This document shows positions 42,503 through 50,830 of a stretch of DNA of 64,000 nt, piece after piece (position 1 is the stretch's first letter; each line of letters starts with the position of its first letter). The translations under genes were made by a program, and so were the position numbers. Location of the stretch: the NCBI GenBank assembly GCA_017515635.1, contig JAFWFO010000005.1, positions 1 to 64,000 on the forward strand, written 5' to 3'. The DNA comes from Selenomonadaceae bacterium (GTDB lineage Bacteria > Bacillota > Negativicutes > Selenomonadales > Selenomonadaceae). The notes below the pieces were generated by a model. It was not told the DNA's origin. It was given only the letters and a program-made list of their open reading frames with translations, and did no database searches.

Positions 42503-43627
42503 TCAATAAAGTTTCTTTAACTTCGTGCCGCTGTAGTAGTGCGCCAAAATTTTGTCATACGTCCAAGATTTTTCCGCCAAAGTTTTCGCGCCCTGTTGGC
42601 TCATGCCGACGCCGTGTCCGCGTCCGTAGCCCGTGAAAATCACTTCGCCGCCGTCAAGTTTCATGTCAAACAGCGTGCTCGGCAAGGAAAATTTTCTGCG
42701 TAAATCCGCGCCCGAAACCATCAAAGTTTTTTTCGTTCCGACAAGTTGAGCAGACTTCACGCGGCCGGAATCTGTCCTGTCGCTTGAAGATTTGCCGATT
42801 GTCAACTTGCTGAGTTTAATTGCCGTCACGTCGCCGAAATTGTCACCGAAACGCGACGAAAAATCTTTGGCGGAAAATTTCATCGTCCAAGGCGCGGTTA
42901 ATTGAAGAATTTCTTTGACGGGCACAAGATACGCGGCATTCGTGCCCCAAACGTTCGCAACGGACTCGGTCATTCCGCCGCTGTCCGCGTGAAAATTCGT
43001 GTCGGCAATTTTTTCATTGAACGTCAAAACTTCGCCGCGAGTTGCGTCAATCGCCTCGTTGATGATGGAAAAATCTTCCACGCCCGCATAAATTTGACAA
43101 TGCGTCGTCGGGCACAGGTCGAAACCTTCTTTGTTGTGTTTCTTGCGATTTTTCAGAGCAAACGAACGAGCCGCCACTGCTTGAGCTTTCAACGCCTCAA
43201 TCGGATACGACGGGGACATTTCTTCGCCGACAACGCCGCGCAGATATTCTTCGGTCGGGGCAATGTTTATCACGGTCAGCGAACCTTTAACTTTGTTGAC
43301 GCGCACGCCGCCGAAATATTTCCGCCCGTTAATCGTCGTTTGCAAATCTTTCAGCGGAACTTTTTCGGGGCGAATTTCAATCGCATTGGTTTTCATCTGC
43401 GCGAAGTCCACGGCGAAATTTTTTTCGGCGGGAATTTTTTTTATCGTCTTTTTCGTGACGGCGTCAATCATAATGCAGGGCGCAGAAACTTTCAAGCCGA
43501 CTTGCGTGACGCCGCTTGTGATGCCGATAAGCAATTCGGGTTGCCAGACAGATTTTTTCGGCGCGGCTTGAGCGATACTCGTCAGCACACAAAAAATAAT
43601 CGCGGCTACAAAAAATTTTTTTAACAT
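42503..43627 (-). CDS. SpoIID/LytB-domain exported protein, 374 aa
   Basis: After a signal peptide (ending SIAQA|APK) the SpoIID domain is evident: YLRGVVGEEMSPSYPIEALK, AQAVAARSFALKNRKKHN, FDLCPTTHCQIYAGV, and ADTNFHADSGGMTESVANVW. The last part includes GYGRGHGVGMSQQGAKTLAEK. In spore formers SpoIID cuts the glycan strand of peptidoglycan; in diderm Firmicutes outside sporulation it probably trims wall at division. The start is ATG 43627 with GAGG upstream. It is one base after the end of the membrane-protein gene. Confidence 0.93.
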   Translation of the reverse strand: MLKKFFVAAIIFCVLTSIAQAAPKKSVWQPELLIGITSGVTQVGLKVSAPCIMIDAVTKKTIKKIPAEKNFAVDFAQMKTNAIEIRPEKVPLKDLQTTINGRKYFGGVRVNKVKGSLTVINIAPTEEYLRGVVGEEMSPSYPIEALKAQAVAARSFALKNRKKHNKEGFDLCPTTHCQIYAGVEDFSIINEAIDATRGEVLTFNEKIADTNFHADSGGMTESVANVWGTNAAYLVPVKEILQLTAPWTMKFSAKDFSSRFGDNFGDVTAIKLSKLTIGKSSSDRTDSGRVKSAQLVGTKKTLMVSGADLRRKFSLPSTLFDMKLDGGEVIFTGYGRGHGVGMSQQGAKTLAEKSWTYDKILAHYYSGTKLKKLY

Positions 43628-43628
43628 G

Positions 43629-45275
43629 TCAGTCCTCAACTTTCGGGACAAAAATTTTACACGTGACAGTTTTCTTTTCGCCGACGTGTTTGCGCTCGTA
43701 AATGACTTTGAAATTTTCGTCGCGGCTCAAAGCGTTGAACAAAAGCGGCATATCGTCGGCAATGATAATGTGCGTGAAGTTATAGCGGCTGAAAAATTCC
43801 GCGTAATAAAGTTTGCCGCTTATCAGGTCGAGATATTCCGCCAAAATATTTTTTTTCAAGCCGCTGTTTGTCGGCAGAAAAACTTCCGAACGCGAGTCGA
43901 TATAATATTTTATTCCGAAACGTCCCGCAAGTCCGCCGCCGCCTTGACCAATCCACAACGAAATATTTTCTGGTCGTTCGCTCTGCAAAATGAATTCAAT
44001 CGCGGGCGTCAAAATTTCGTCGGTGTCGTCTTTACGGTCGGCGAGCGTCACGGAAAAAATTGCACACACGATTAACGCCGTCACCAGCAACGAAAAATTT
44101 TTTCGCGGCAAAATCGCGGCGTGCAACAATCTGCCTTCGCGCTTGAAAACCAGCAGATTATACAACAAAAGCAACGTTGCCACAACGAACAAAATTTTCA
44201 GCGGCGTGTTGAGTTCGGCAAGTCCGTCCTGCAAAATCAGCGTGACGATTGCCGTGTTGACGAAAGTCAGCATGAAAAACAAAATCGTCATCGGGACGCG
44301 GTTCGGAAAATTTTCGTCATCCCTGCGCGGGAAAATTTTTTCGACGCTGAAATTCTGCCACGCGCACGCAAGCGGGAATGTCGCCACGAAATAAAACAGC
44401 AACAAATTTCGTTGGTGCAACAGTGCCAAAAAAGTCAGCCCGCCGCTCAACAAAATATAACGCCACGGGAGTTTGACGCGTGCGAACGTGAAAATTATCA
44501 ACGCTTCCGCCGCATAAAAAATTTTCCCGCCGACGGTTTGAGCCGAGGGCGCGAACATTTCCGAGACGTGCGAATTGATTATATCGACGCCGTAAGATTT
44601 CAGGACGTAAGTCATTGCGTCGACGCCGTAAGGATTCGCGAAACCGAACAGAAAACTTGCCGCCAAAGTTCCGAATAAAAATTTCGCGTGGCGTGTATCT
44701 TTCACGAAGAAAAACGGCGCGGCGAGCACGAAAAACATCAGCCACATTGCCGCATGAAAATTTATCAGCAACGCGGACAACGGCGGCAACGGAATCAAAA
44801 ATTTTGCGTCGCCCGTGCGCGTGAATTTTTCCAGCAAAGAAACTTCAGCCAATAAAATCAGCGTCGAAAAAATTTGTGGGCGCGGCACGATTGAAGTTGC
44901 CGTAATCAATCCGACGGCGAAACTCAAGACGAGCGCGACAATTTTATTTCCGCTGACGAAAAAGCACAGTCGCCAATGCAAAATTATCAGCAACGCGCCG
45001 AAAATAAAATCCGTGAGCTTGAGACCCGCGACGCCGAAAATTTGCCACGCCTCCCAAAAAATTATTCCGCTCAGCCACTGTTGCGCGACAAGTTGAATTC
45101 CGTCGTGTATCGTGAACGGGTCGACGTGCGGGAAGCCGTGCTCCAAAATGTACCGCCCGAGATTTATGATAAAATTAGTGTCGCTCTCTTCGGGCAGTTT
45201 GAAAATCAGTTGAACGCAGGCGACGCCCGTCAACAGAAACGCGACTTGAATTACCGATGAAAAAATTTTACTCAT
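43629..45275 (-). CDS. Polytopic membrane protein, GT-C-like, 548 aa
   Basis: About ten to eleven membrane helices fill the first 420 residues, with a larger soluble loop EESDTNFIINLGRYILEHGF after the first helix and acidic residues there as in GT-C glycosyltransferases. The last 130 residues are a soluble tail (ENISLWIGQGGGGLAGRFG). Such proteins use lipid-linked sugars to glycosylate envelope molecules. The family is not certain and the substrate is unknown. ATG 45275 is chosen because GAGG lies upstream. A UDP-galactopyranose-mutase-like gene lies just upstream in the same direction, supporting a surface-sugar role. Confidence 0.7.
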   Translation of the reverse strand: MSKIFSSVIQVAFLLTGVACVQLIFKLPEESDTNFIINLGRYILEHGFPHVDPFTIHDGIQLVAQQWLSGIIFWEAWQIFGVAGLKLTDFIFGALLIILHWRLCFFVSGNKIVALVLSFAVGLITATSIVPRPQIFSTLILLAEVSLLEKFTRTGDAKFLIPLPPLSALLINFHAAMWLMFFVLAAPFFFVKDTRHAKFLFGTLAASFLFGFANPYGVDAMTYVLKSYGVDIINSHVSEMFAPSAQTVGGKIFYAAEALIIFTFARVKLPWRYILLSGGLTFLALLHQRNLLLFYFVATFPLACAWQNFSVEKIFPRRDDENFPNRVPMTILFFMLTFVNTAIVTLILQDGLAELNTPLKILFVVATLLLLYNLLVFKREGRLLHAAILPRKNFSLLVTALIVCAIFSVTLADRKDDTDEILTPAIEFILQSERPENISLWIGQGGGGLAGRFGIKYYIDSRSEVFLPTNSGLKKNILAEYLDLISGKLYYAEFFSRYNFTHIIIADDMPLLFNALSRDENFKVIYERKHVGEKKTVTCKIFVPKVED

Positions 45276-45304
45276 GCGTGTCCTCAAAAGGCAGTGCGTA
45301 ATGC

Positions 45305-45353
45305 CTTAAAGCTCAAAGCTCAAAGCTTAAAGCTTAAAGCTCAAAGCTCATCA
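45305..45353. repeat. Tandem heptamer repeat (CTTAAAG/CTCAAAG type)
   Basis: Six to seven units in steps of seven: CTTAAAG, CTCAAAG, CTCAAAG, CTTAAAG, CTTAAAG, CTCAAAG, CTCATCA. A shorter GCAGTGC GTAATGC run precedes it. The repeat reaches the stop codon of the flavoprotein gene. Confidence 0.85.
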
Positions 45354-46898
45354 ATGCTTGTCCTCATGATAAATTTGTTCGGCGTTGACGTTCCAAATAT
45401 TTTCCCGCGTCGACGTGCCGATAATTGTCCGCACGGCCTCCCGCGCAGTCAACATGCTGTGATCCATGTTGTTGTAACGATGCTGTCCGTTGCGCCCGAT
45501 ACAGTAGAGATTTTGAATTTCGTCGAGCGCGGCGCGAAGTTCCGAAATATTTTCGTAGGTGTCGAAGTACGCGGGATAAGCTTTGGGAACTTTGACTTGC
45601 ACGCCGAAACGCACGTCCGCCGCGTCGATAATCCCAATCGAAGCGAGTTCGTCGACGGCGAATTTTACGAAATTTTTTTCGGGCATTTGCCAAAGTTCGT
45701 CGCCTTCGCGGCAAAAATATTCCAGACCGAGCCACACGGAATTTTTCGGATCTGCAACCATGTACGGCGACCAGTTGTTAAAAATTTGCAGGCGGCCGAG
45801 TTTAACGGACGGCTCCTGAATGTAAATCCAACAGTCGGGAACAATGTCGCCGAGCGTTTTAATTTTCGTGCGATTCTTCAGCGAAAGTTTGTCGACCAAA
45901 AGTCCGACGGTGATAAAATCGCGATACGGCAAGCCGCGAGCAATTAGAAGTTGTCGATAGTTCAAGCCGCTGTCCAGAGCTTCGGCAAGTTCGACAAGCG
46001 GCATACTCGAAAGATAATAATCGGCGGGGAAAGTCAAAGTTCCTGCGGGGCTTTCGGCAATAACCGCACGAATTTTTTTGTCGACGACACGGAATTTTTT
46101 CACGTCCGAATTAAAAATCACTTCGCCGCCGAGACGTTTAATTTCTGCGGCAAGTCTTTCCCACATTTGACCGGCGCCGAGTTTCGGATAAAAAAATCTT
46201 TCAATCAGCGAAGTTTCTTCCTCGCCTTTCGAGCCGAAAGTTTTCTTGAAAAAATTCGCGACGGTTTTGCTGAGCGACAAGCCTTTGATTCGTTGGCGTC
46301 CCCAATCCGCGCCGATTTCGGCGGGCGTGCGTCCCCAAACTTTTGTCGTGTAGTCGCGGAAAAAAGTTTCGTAAAGCTTTTGCCCGAAACGATTAATCAT
46401 AAAGTCTTCAAGCGTTGTTTCTTCGCGTTGATTGTATTTCGCCTTGAGGAAACTCGCGCCGATTGAAAACATTTCGACGAGACCCAAATTTTTAATCGTG
46501 TCGAAATTGAGCGTCACGGGATACGAAAAAAATTTTTTCCGATAAAAAATTCTCGATACGCGGTGGCGATTCAAAAAAACTTCGTCGACTTCTTCGGGAT
46601 TCGCGCCGCCGTCAAATAAAATCGATTCGCGACCGAGAATTTTATCGTCAAACGCGGGTTCGCCTTGAGCCGGCAAAAGTTTTTCCCACAGCGATAAAAT
46701 TTCCAGGTCCTTCGTGAAAAATCTGTGTCCGCCGATGTCCATGCGGTTGCCGTTGAAATTGGGCGTGCGCGAAATTCCGCCGACGAAAGTTTCTTTTTCG
46801 AGAACAATCGGGCGGATGTTTGTTTCGGTTAAAAAGTAATACGCGGCAGTCAATCCCGCAGGCCCCGCGCCGATAATCATTGCATGTTGTCTGTGCAA
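45351..46898 (-). CDS. FAD-dependent UDP-galactopyranose-mutase-like oxidoreductase, 515 aa
   Basis: The N-terminus is a clear FAD-binding fold MIIGAGPAGLTAAYYF, with VLEKETFVGGISRT and the GGHRFFTKD motif of the mutase/protoporphyrinogen-oxidase-like group. An INRFGQKLYETFFRDYTTKVWG segment is characteristic. Close relatives occur in polysaccharide clusters and may desaturate or isomerise a sugar. The start is TTG 46898 because GGAGG lies eight bases upstream, while ATG 46880 would be 26 bases away. No glycosyltransferase cluster surrounds it apart from the membrane protein downstream. Confidence 0.85.
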   Translation of the reverse strand: MHRQHAMIIGAGPAGLTAAYYFLTETNIRPIVLEKETFVGGISRTPNFNGNRMDIGGHRFFTKDLEILSLWEKLLPAQGEPAFDDKILGRESILFDGGANPEEVDEVFLNRHRVSRIFYRKKFFSYPVTLNFDTIKNLGLVEMFSIGASFLKAKYNQREETTLEDFMINRFGQKLYETFFRDYTTKVWGRTPAEIGADWGRQRIKGLSLSKTVANFFKKTFGSKGEEETSLIERFFYPKLGAGQMWERLAAEIKRLGGEVIFNSDVKKFRVVDKKIRAVIAESPAGTLTFPADYYLSSMPLVELAEALDSGLNYRQLLIARGLPYRDFITVGLLVDKLSLKNRTKIKTLGDIVPDCWIYIQEPSVKLGRLQIFNNWSPYMVADPKNSVWLGLEYFCREGDELWQMPEKNFVKFAVDELASIGIIDAADVRFGVQVKVPKAYPAYFDTYENISELRAALDEIQNLYCIGRNGQHRYNNMDHSMLTAREAVRTIIGTSTRENIWNVNAEQIYHEDKH

Positions 46899-46919
46899 GA
46901 AAATTACCTCCGGTTGATT

Positions 46920-46981
46920 AGGTGTAAGATGTCGGGTGTCAGGGGTCAGTTTCTCTGAATCCCGACACCTGCTACCTCGGT
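46920..46981. repeat. Inverted heptamer repeat (GGTGTCG type)
   Basis: The left arm reads AGGTGTA, AGATGTC, GGGTGTC, AGGGGTC in steps of seven; the right arm (about 46957-46981) reads CCGACAC, CTGCTAC, CTCGG, its inverted match. The right arm overlaps the stop codon of the gene at 46972-47598. Confidence 0.7.
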
Positions 46982-47598
46982 AGATGAATCAAAATATTTT
47001 GCGCGTTGACTTCGGCGACGCCGAATTTAACATTGTCGCCCGCGTGCACGTCGAAATTTTGTCGCGGCTCAACCAAAAGTTCGCCCGTCAAAATATTTTC
47101 GTCGACTGACTTGCAACGCACCCACAAAAGTTCGGGGCGGTGATTTTCGCCGAAAAAATAAATCGCCACGTCGTCCGGATAATCGGGGTGACGGAAATCG
47201 TCGATCGTTTTAATCAATCGCGTTTGCTCACGGGCGGCGTCGGGCTTGCGGTCGGTTATCAGCTGAATTCTGTCACGGAAGGCGACGGAATAATCAGCAG
47301 TCAAAATTTTTATCTCGGCGTCCGCAACTTCGCCGCGTTTGAACTTTTTAGATTTTTTGTAGCTTGCGGGAAAAACTTTGACACGCCCCGCCGAAATCTG
47401 CGCGCCCGCCAAAATTTCAAAGACAAAATTATTTTCGGTGACGTGCGCATAAGTCAAAAAGCCGTCAAGTTTTTCGTCGGGCGGAAAGTCAAAGACTTCA
47501 CGCGGATTTGTTTTCGCGACGAGTTCGGTATCTTCAAGCAGACAAATTTGCCTGTAAAGTTCGCGGAAAGATTTTTCATCTGTTCGCAAAGTTATCAT
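46972..47598 (-). CDS. Hypothetical cytoplasmic protein, 208 aa
   Basis: No signal peptide or membrane span is visible. The sequence is charged and mixed alpha/beta, with a central ILAGAQISAGRVKVFPASYK stretch and a C-terminal beta-rich end (GDNVKFGVAEVNAQNILIHL). I do not recognise a family; a PilZ-like beta-barrel was considered but the RxxxR motif is not seen. The start is uncertain: ATG 47598 sits directly on GGAG, while TTG 47589 is nine bases from it and may be the true start. A promoter at 47621-47649 rules out longer frames. Heptamers follow the stop. Confidence 0.6.
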   Translation of the reverse strand: MITLRTDEKSFRELYRQICLLEDTELVAKTNPREVFDFPPDEKLDGFLTYAHVTENNFVFEILAGAQISAGRVKVFPASYKKSKKFKRGEVADAEIKILTADYSVAFRDRIQLITDRKPDAAREQTRLIKTIDDFRHPDYPDDVAIYFFGENHRPELLWVRCKSVDENILTGELLVEPRQNFDVHAGDNVKFGVAEVNAQNILIHLPR

Positions 47599-47620
47599 CT
47601 CCAAAAAAATTTTCCCGCGC

Positions 47621-47649
47621 ATTGTACCACAGCTTGCAAAAATTTTTAA
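47621..47649 (-). promoter_or_regulatory. Promoter of the 46972-47598 gene
   Basis: TTAAAA (47644-47649) and TACAAT (47621-47626) are 17 bases apart on the minus strand, giving a very short leader. Confidence 0.5.
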
Positions 47650-47777
47650 CCGTTTAAATAATGTTGCCGCCGTGTTGAAAAAAGTTTTCGCGTCTGATAA
47701 ACTGCGCGTCATAGAAAACGTTGCCTGTTACGGGCTTGAAATAAAGAACGAAAATTTTTTGAGGAGTGAAGTCGATT

Positions 47778-48260
47778 TTGTTTACGCACATAACCCAGTC
47801 CCCATACGGGACGGTAAAATTGGCGGCGAAAGTGGCGCAACGTGTGCGCGAAGGAACGGTAATTTGTTTGGAGGGCGGACTCGGCGCGGGCAAGACGCTG
47901 TTCGTGCAGTCAATGGCGCGGACGCTCGGCGTTCAAGGCGAAGTGACCAGCCCGACATTTAATTTGATGAGCGTTTACGAAGGTTTTTGCCCGATTGTGC
48001 ATTTCGATCTTTATCGCCTGCATTCCGAGGAAGAACTTGAGGACATCGGATTTTACGAATACACGGATTTTCCTGAAGGAATTGTTTTTATCGAGTGGGC
48101 GGAAAAATTTCCTGACGCTTTGCCCGATGATTACGTCACGATAAAAATTGACCGCATGAAAGATTCGCGAAACCTCAGGCGGATAACTTTTTCGTGCGTG
48201 GGCGAAGAACATAAGGATTTCATCGACGAGCTTGAAGAATTCGTAACCAAGGACGAGTGA
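47778..48260 (+). CDS. tsaE: TsaE, ATPase for t6A tRNA modification, 160 aa
   Basis: TsaE drives turnover of the TsaBD complex that makes threonylcarbamoyl-adenosine at position 37 of tRNAs. Motifs are the P-loop LEGGLGAGKTLFVQSMA, SPTFNLMSVYEG, HFDLYRLHSEEELEDIGFYEY and IVFIEWAEKFPD. I start it at TTG 47778, 11 bases after GAGGAG; a GTG at 47766 overlaps the ribosome site itself. tsaB follows 13 bases later. tsaD is not in the window. Confidence 0.94.
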   Translation: MFTHITQSPYGTVKLAAKVAQRVREGTVICLEGGLGAGKTLFVQSMARTLGVQGEVTSPTFNLMSVYEGFCPIVHFDLYRLHSEEELEDIGFYEYTDFPEGIVFIEWAEKFPDALPDDYVTIKIDRMKDSRNLRRITFSCVGEEHKDFIDELEEFVTKDE

Positions 48261-48273
48261 CGGAGGATTGAAC

Positions 48274-48957
48274 TTGCAAATTTTGGGAATTGAAACTTCA
48301 ACGCGGGCGGCTTCCGTCGCGGTTATTTCGGACGAAAAAATTTTGGCGGAAACGGTAACCGAATCCCCGCAAAGTTTTTCGGAAACGTTAATGCCGCTGG
48401 TCGAAGACGTTATAAAAAGTTCGGGCGCATTCGGGAAAATCGACGCGGTTGCGGTAAGTATCGGCCCCGGTTCGTTTACGGGACTGCGAATCGGTTTGGC
48501 GACGGCTAAGGCACTGTCTTACGCGTGGCGGACGAAAATTATCGGCGTGCCGACATTATCGGTCTTCGCGCAGAATTTTCCGTTCGCGAAAGTCTTGCCG
48601 CTTGTCGACGCGCAAAAAAATCGGGCGTATTGTCAGCTGTTTGAAAACGGCGAGCCGGTTGCGGAAGCGCAAGTTAAACCGATTGACGCGGCGATTGTCG
48701 AGGCGGCAGAAACCGGCGGCGAAATTTTTTTGTGCGGCGACGTGTTACACAAAATAAAAATTCCGTTGCCCGCGAACGTGAAAATTGCCCCGCCGAATTT
48801 GAAAATGCCGCGAGCCGGTTGCGTTGCCCTGCGCGGAAAAATTTTACTCGACGCGGGACAATCCGATAACGTGATGAATTTGGAGCCGCTTTACATAAGG
48901 CGTGCGGAGGCTGAAGAGCTATGGGAACGACGGCACGGCTTGTCTGCCGAAAAATGA
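48274..48957 (+). CDS. tsaB: TsaB, t6A biosynthesis dimerisation protein, 227 aa
   Basis: The ASKHA-type fold is shown by LGIETSTRAASVAV and SIGPGSFTGLRIGLATAKAL. TsaB lacks full catalytic residues and supports TsaD. The start is TTG 48274, seven bases after GGAGG; TTG 48268 is too close. Its last 37 bases overlap the start of the first rimI, which suggests coupled translation. The gene set tsaE-tsaB-rimI is the usual one in Firmicutes. Confidence 0.93.
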   Translation: MQILGIETSTRAASVAVISDEKILAETVTESPQSFSETLMPLVEDVIKSSGAFGKIDAVAVSIGPGSFTGLRIGLATAKALSYAWRTKIIGVPTLSVFAQNFPFAKVLPLVDAQKNRAYCQLFENGEPVAEAQVKPIDAAIVEAAETGGEIFLCGDVLHKIKIPLPANVKIAPPNLKMPRAGCVALRGKILLDAGQSDNVMNLEPLYIRRAEAEELWERRHGLSAEK

Positions 48958-49376
48958 CGGTCGACGACGCGGAAGCGGCTGCCGCACTGGATTTGAAAAG
49001 TTTCGGCGAAGTTGATGCGTGGAGTGCCGATTATTTTTTTTACGCCGCGCAGAATGAACGTGCGGAATTTTTGATTGTCGAAGAGAACGGGAAAATTATT
49101 GCCTGCGCGGGCGCGGACATTTTCACGGACGCGGCGGAAATTGTCAGCTTTGCCGTCGACCCCGACAAACGAAATCAAGGAGTCGGGACGAAATTACTTG
49201 CCGCGCTGATTGAGGCCGTCAAAAAACGCGGCGCGACGGTTTTTATTTTGGAAGTTCGACCGAGCAATAAAAACGCGATTAAACTTTACGAAAAATTTGG
49301 CTTTCAAATCGTCGACCGCGAAGAAAATTATTATTGGGACGAGGACGCCTGGATTATGGCGAAAGAAATTTTTTGA
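48921..49376 (+). CDS. rimI: RimI-like N-acetyltransferase, first copy, 151 aa
   Basis: A GNAT-fold acetyltransferase with the CoA-binding motif KRNQGVGTKLLAALIEAV and the RimI end KNAIKLYEKFGFQIVDREENYY. RimI acetylates the N-terminus of ribosomal protein bS18. It overlaps tsaB by 37 bases. It has a neighbour of the same family starting two bases after its end, with long stretches of near-identical DNA, so one of the two is a duplicate and may have a different target. Confidence 0.9.
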   Translation: MGTTARLVCRKMTVDDAEAAAALDLKSFGEVDAWSADYFFYAAQNERAEFLIVEENGKIIACAGADIFTDAAEIVSFAVDPDKRNQGVGTKLLAALIEAVKKRGATVFILEVRPSNKNAIKLYEKFGFQIVDREENYYWDEDAWIMAKEIF

Positions 49377-49377
49377 C

Positions 49378-49824
49378 ATGGAACAAATTATTTTTCGTGC
49401 AATGACACGCGACGACGCGGACGAAATTACCGCGCTTGAGGCGAAATGTTTTGCCATGCCTTGGAGCCGCGAAGATTTTTGGCGCGAAACAAAAAACGAG
49501 CTTGCCGAATACGTCGTCGGTGAACTTGACGGAAAAATCGTGGCGTATGCGGGCGCGTGGGTTTCGTTCGATCAGGCGGAAGTCATGCACGTTGCAGTTG
49601 AGCCGGAACTTCGCGGGCAAGGCGTCGGGACTTTGATTTTCGGCGCATTGATTGAGGCCGTCAAAAAACGCGGCGCAAAATCCGTCACGCTTGAAGTTCG
49701 ACCGAGCAACACGGCAGCGGTTAAGCTTTACGAAAATTTCGGGCTGAAGAGCGTCGGGCGGCGCAAAGGCTATTATCTCGACAACGGCGAAGACGCGCTC
49801 ATCATGTGGAATACGAAATTGTAG
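49378..49824 (+). CDS. RimI-like N-acetyltransferase, second copy, 148 aa
   Basis: The same GNAT layout as the first copy: FRAMTRDDADEITALEAKCF, ELRGQGVGTLIFGALIEAVK, LEVRPSNTAAVKLYENFG. The start is ATG 49378; a longer frame is only a shadow of the first copy. The N-terminus with CFAMPWSREDFWRE is closer to classical RimI (which has a P-W-S motif) than the first copy, so this one may be the true RimI. It is likely from tandem duplication. Confidence 0.9.
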   Translation: MEQIIFRAMTRDDADEITALEAKCFAMPWSREDFWRETKNELAEYVVGELDGKIVAYAGAWVSFDQAEVMHVAVEPELRGQGVGTLIFGALIEAVKKRGAKSVTLEVRPSNTAAVKLYENFGLKSVGRRKGYYLDNGEDALIMWNTKL

Positions 49825-49879
49825 CTGATAGTTGATAGCCAAAATCCTATAAGCTTAAAGCTTAAAGCTTAAAGCTAAA
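49822..49879. repeat. Two adjoining tandem heptamer runs
   Basis: TAGCTGA, TAGTTGA, TAGCCAA run from the stop codon of the second rimI; then four units AGCTTAA, AGCTTAA, AGCTTAA, AGCTAAA at 49852-49879. The next gene's ribosome site follows. Confidence 0.8.
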
Positions 49880-49899
49880 AACCGGAGGAAAAATTTTTT

Positions 49900-50778
49900 A
49901 TGCAACTTCGCGGAACGCTGATGCTTTTGGGCGCGGCGTTTTTTTGGGGAACAACCTTCGTCGCACAAGTGACGGGCATGGACGGACTGGAGCCGTTTTC
50001 CTACGCCGCAAGCAGATATTTAATCGGCACGCTGTCACTTGTCGCGGTTTTAATTTTCACGCGTCGACAACGGGCGCGGGAACGTCGGCAAAAAAATTAT
50101 CGGCGCGGATTTTTAATCGGGCTGATAATCGGCGTCGTGCTGTTTATCGCAAGCTCAATGCAACAAATCGCCCTGCAATATTCGACGGCGGGCAAAGCGG
50201 CTTTCATAACGTGCCTGTATATCGTCTTCGTGCCGCTCGGCGCAAAATTCCTCGGCAAGACGATTCGCCTTGAAAACTGGATTGGCGCGGGACTTGCAAT
50301 TTTCGGATTGTACCTGCTTGCAGTCGGCGAAAGTTTTTCCGTTCAGGCGGGCGACTTGATACTTTTCGTCAGTGCATTTTTCTGGACGGCACAAATTTTG
50401 CTCGTCGACAGATTTGCCAATCGCGTCGACTTAATGGAACTTTCCGCCGCGCAGATTTTCATGACGATGATTTTAAGTTTCGCGGCAATGTTCGCGCTTG
50501 AGACGCCGAAATTTGACGCAATGATCAACGCATGGTTCCCGATACTTTATGCGGGCGTGATGAGTTCGGGCGTGGCGTTCACCTTGCAGAATTTCGGGCA
50601 GAAATATGCGGAGCCTTCGACGGCGGCAATTTTGATGAGCTTCGAGGCAATTTTCGGCGCGCTTGCCGGTTGGCTTATCCTCAACGAAATGATGACTTCG
50701 CGGGAAATTTTCGGCTGTCTGCTGATGCTTGCGGGAATGCTCGCGACTCAATGGGCACTAATCAAAAAAAGTTTGTGA
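49900..50778 (+). CDS. EamA/DMT-superfamily membrane transporter, 292 aa
   Basis: Ten hydrophobic helices in two repeated halves, each an EamA domain: LLGAAFFWGTTFVAQ at the start and GAALAIFGLYLL-type stretches (GAGLAIFGLYLLAVG) later, with a second-half mark EAIFGALAGWLILNE. Such transporters export amino acids, nucleotides or drugs; the substrate is unknown. GGAGG precedes the ATG. It follows the rimI pair after a heptamer repeat and is closed by a terminator. Confidence 0.9.
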   Translation: MQLRGTLMLLGAAFFWGTTFVAQVTGMDGLEPFSYAASRYLIGTLSLVAVLIFTRRQRARERRQKNYRRGFLIGLIIGVVLFIASSMQQIALQYSTAGKAAFITCLYIVFVPLGAKFLGKTIRLENWIGAGLAIFGLYLLAVGESFSVQAGDLILFVSAFFWTAQILLVDRFANRVDLMELSAAQIFMTMILSFAAMFALETPKFDAMINAWFPILYAGVMSSGVAFTLQNFGQKYAEPSTAAILMSFEAIFGALAGWLILNEMMTSREIFGCLLMLAGMLATQWALIKKSL

Positions 50779-50779
50779 C

Positions 50780-50816
50780 AAAAAAATATCCCCTGCACAA
50801 CGCAGGGGATTTTTTA
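50780..50816. terminator. Bidirectional terminator between the DMT gene and the RTX gene
   Basis: The eight-pair stem TCCCCTGC/GCAGGGGA has T-runs on both strands. The same terminator is repeated at 53966-54004. Confidence 0.85.
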
Positions 50817-50830
50817 TTCGTTCGTGAAAG

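Noticed and set aside
45305..45353. CRISPR array from the heptamer repeats
   Set aside because: Units are seven bases with no spacers between them.
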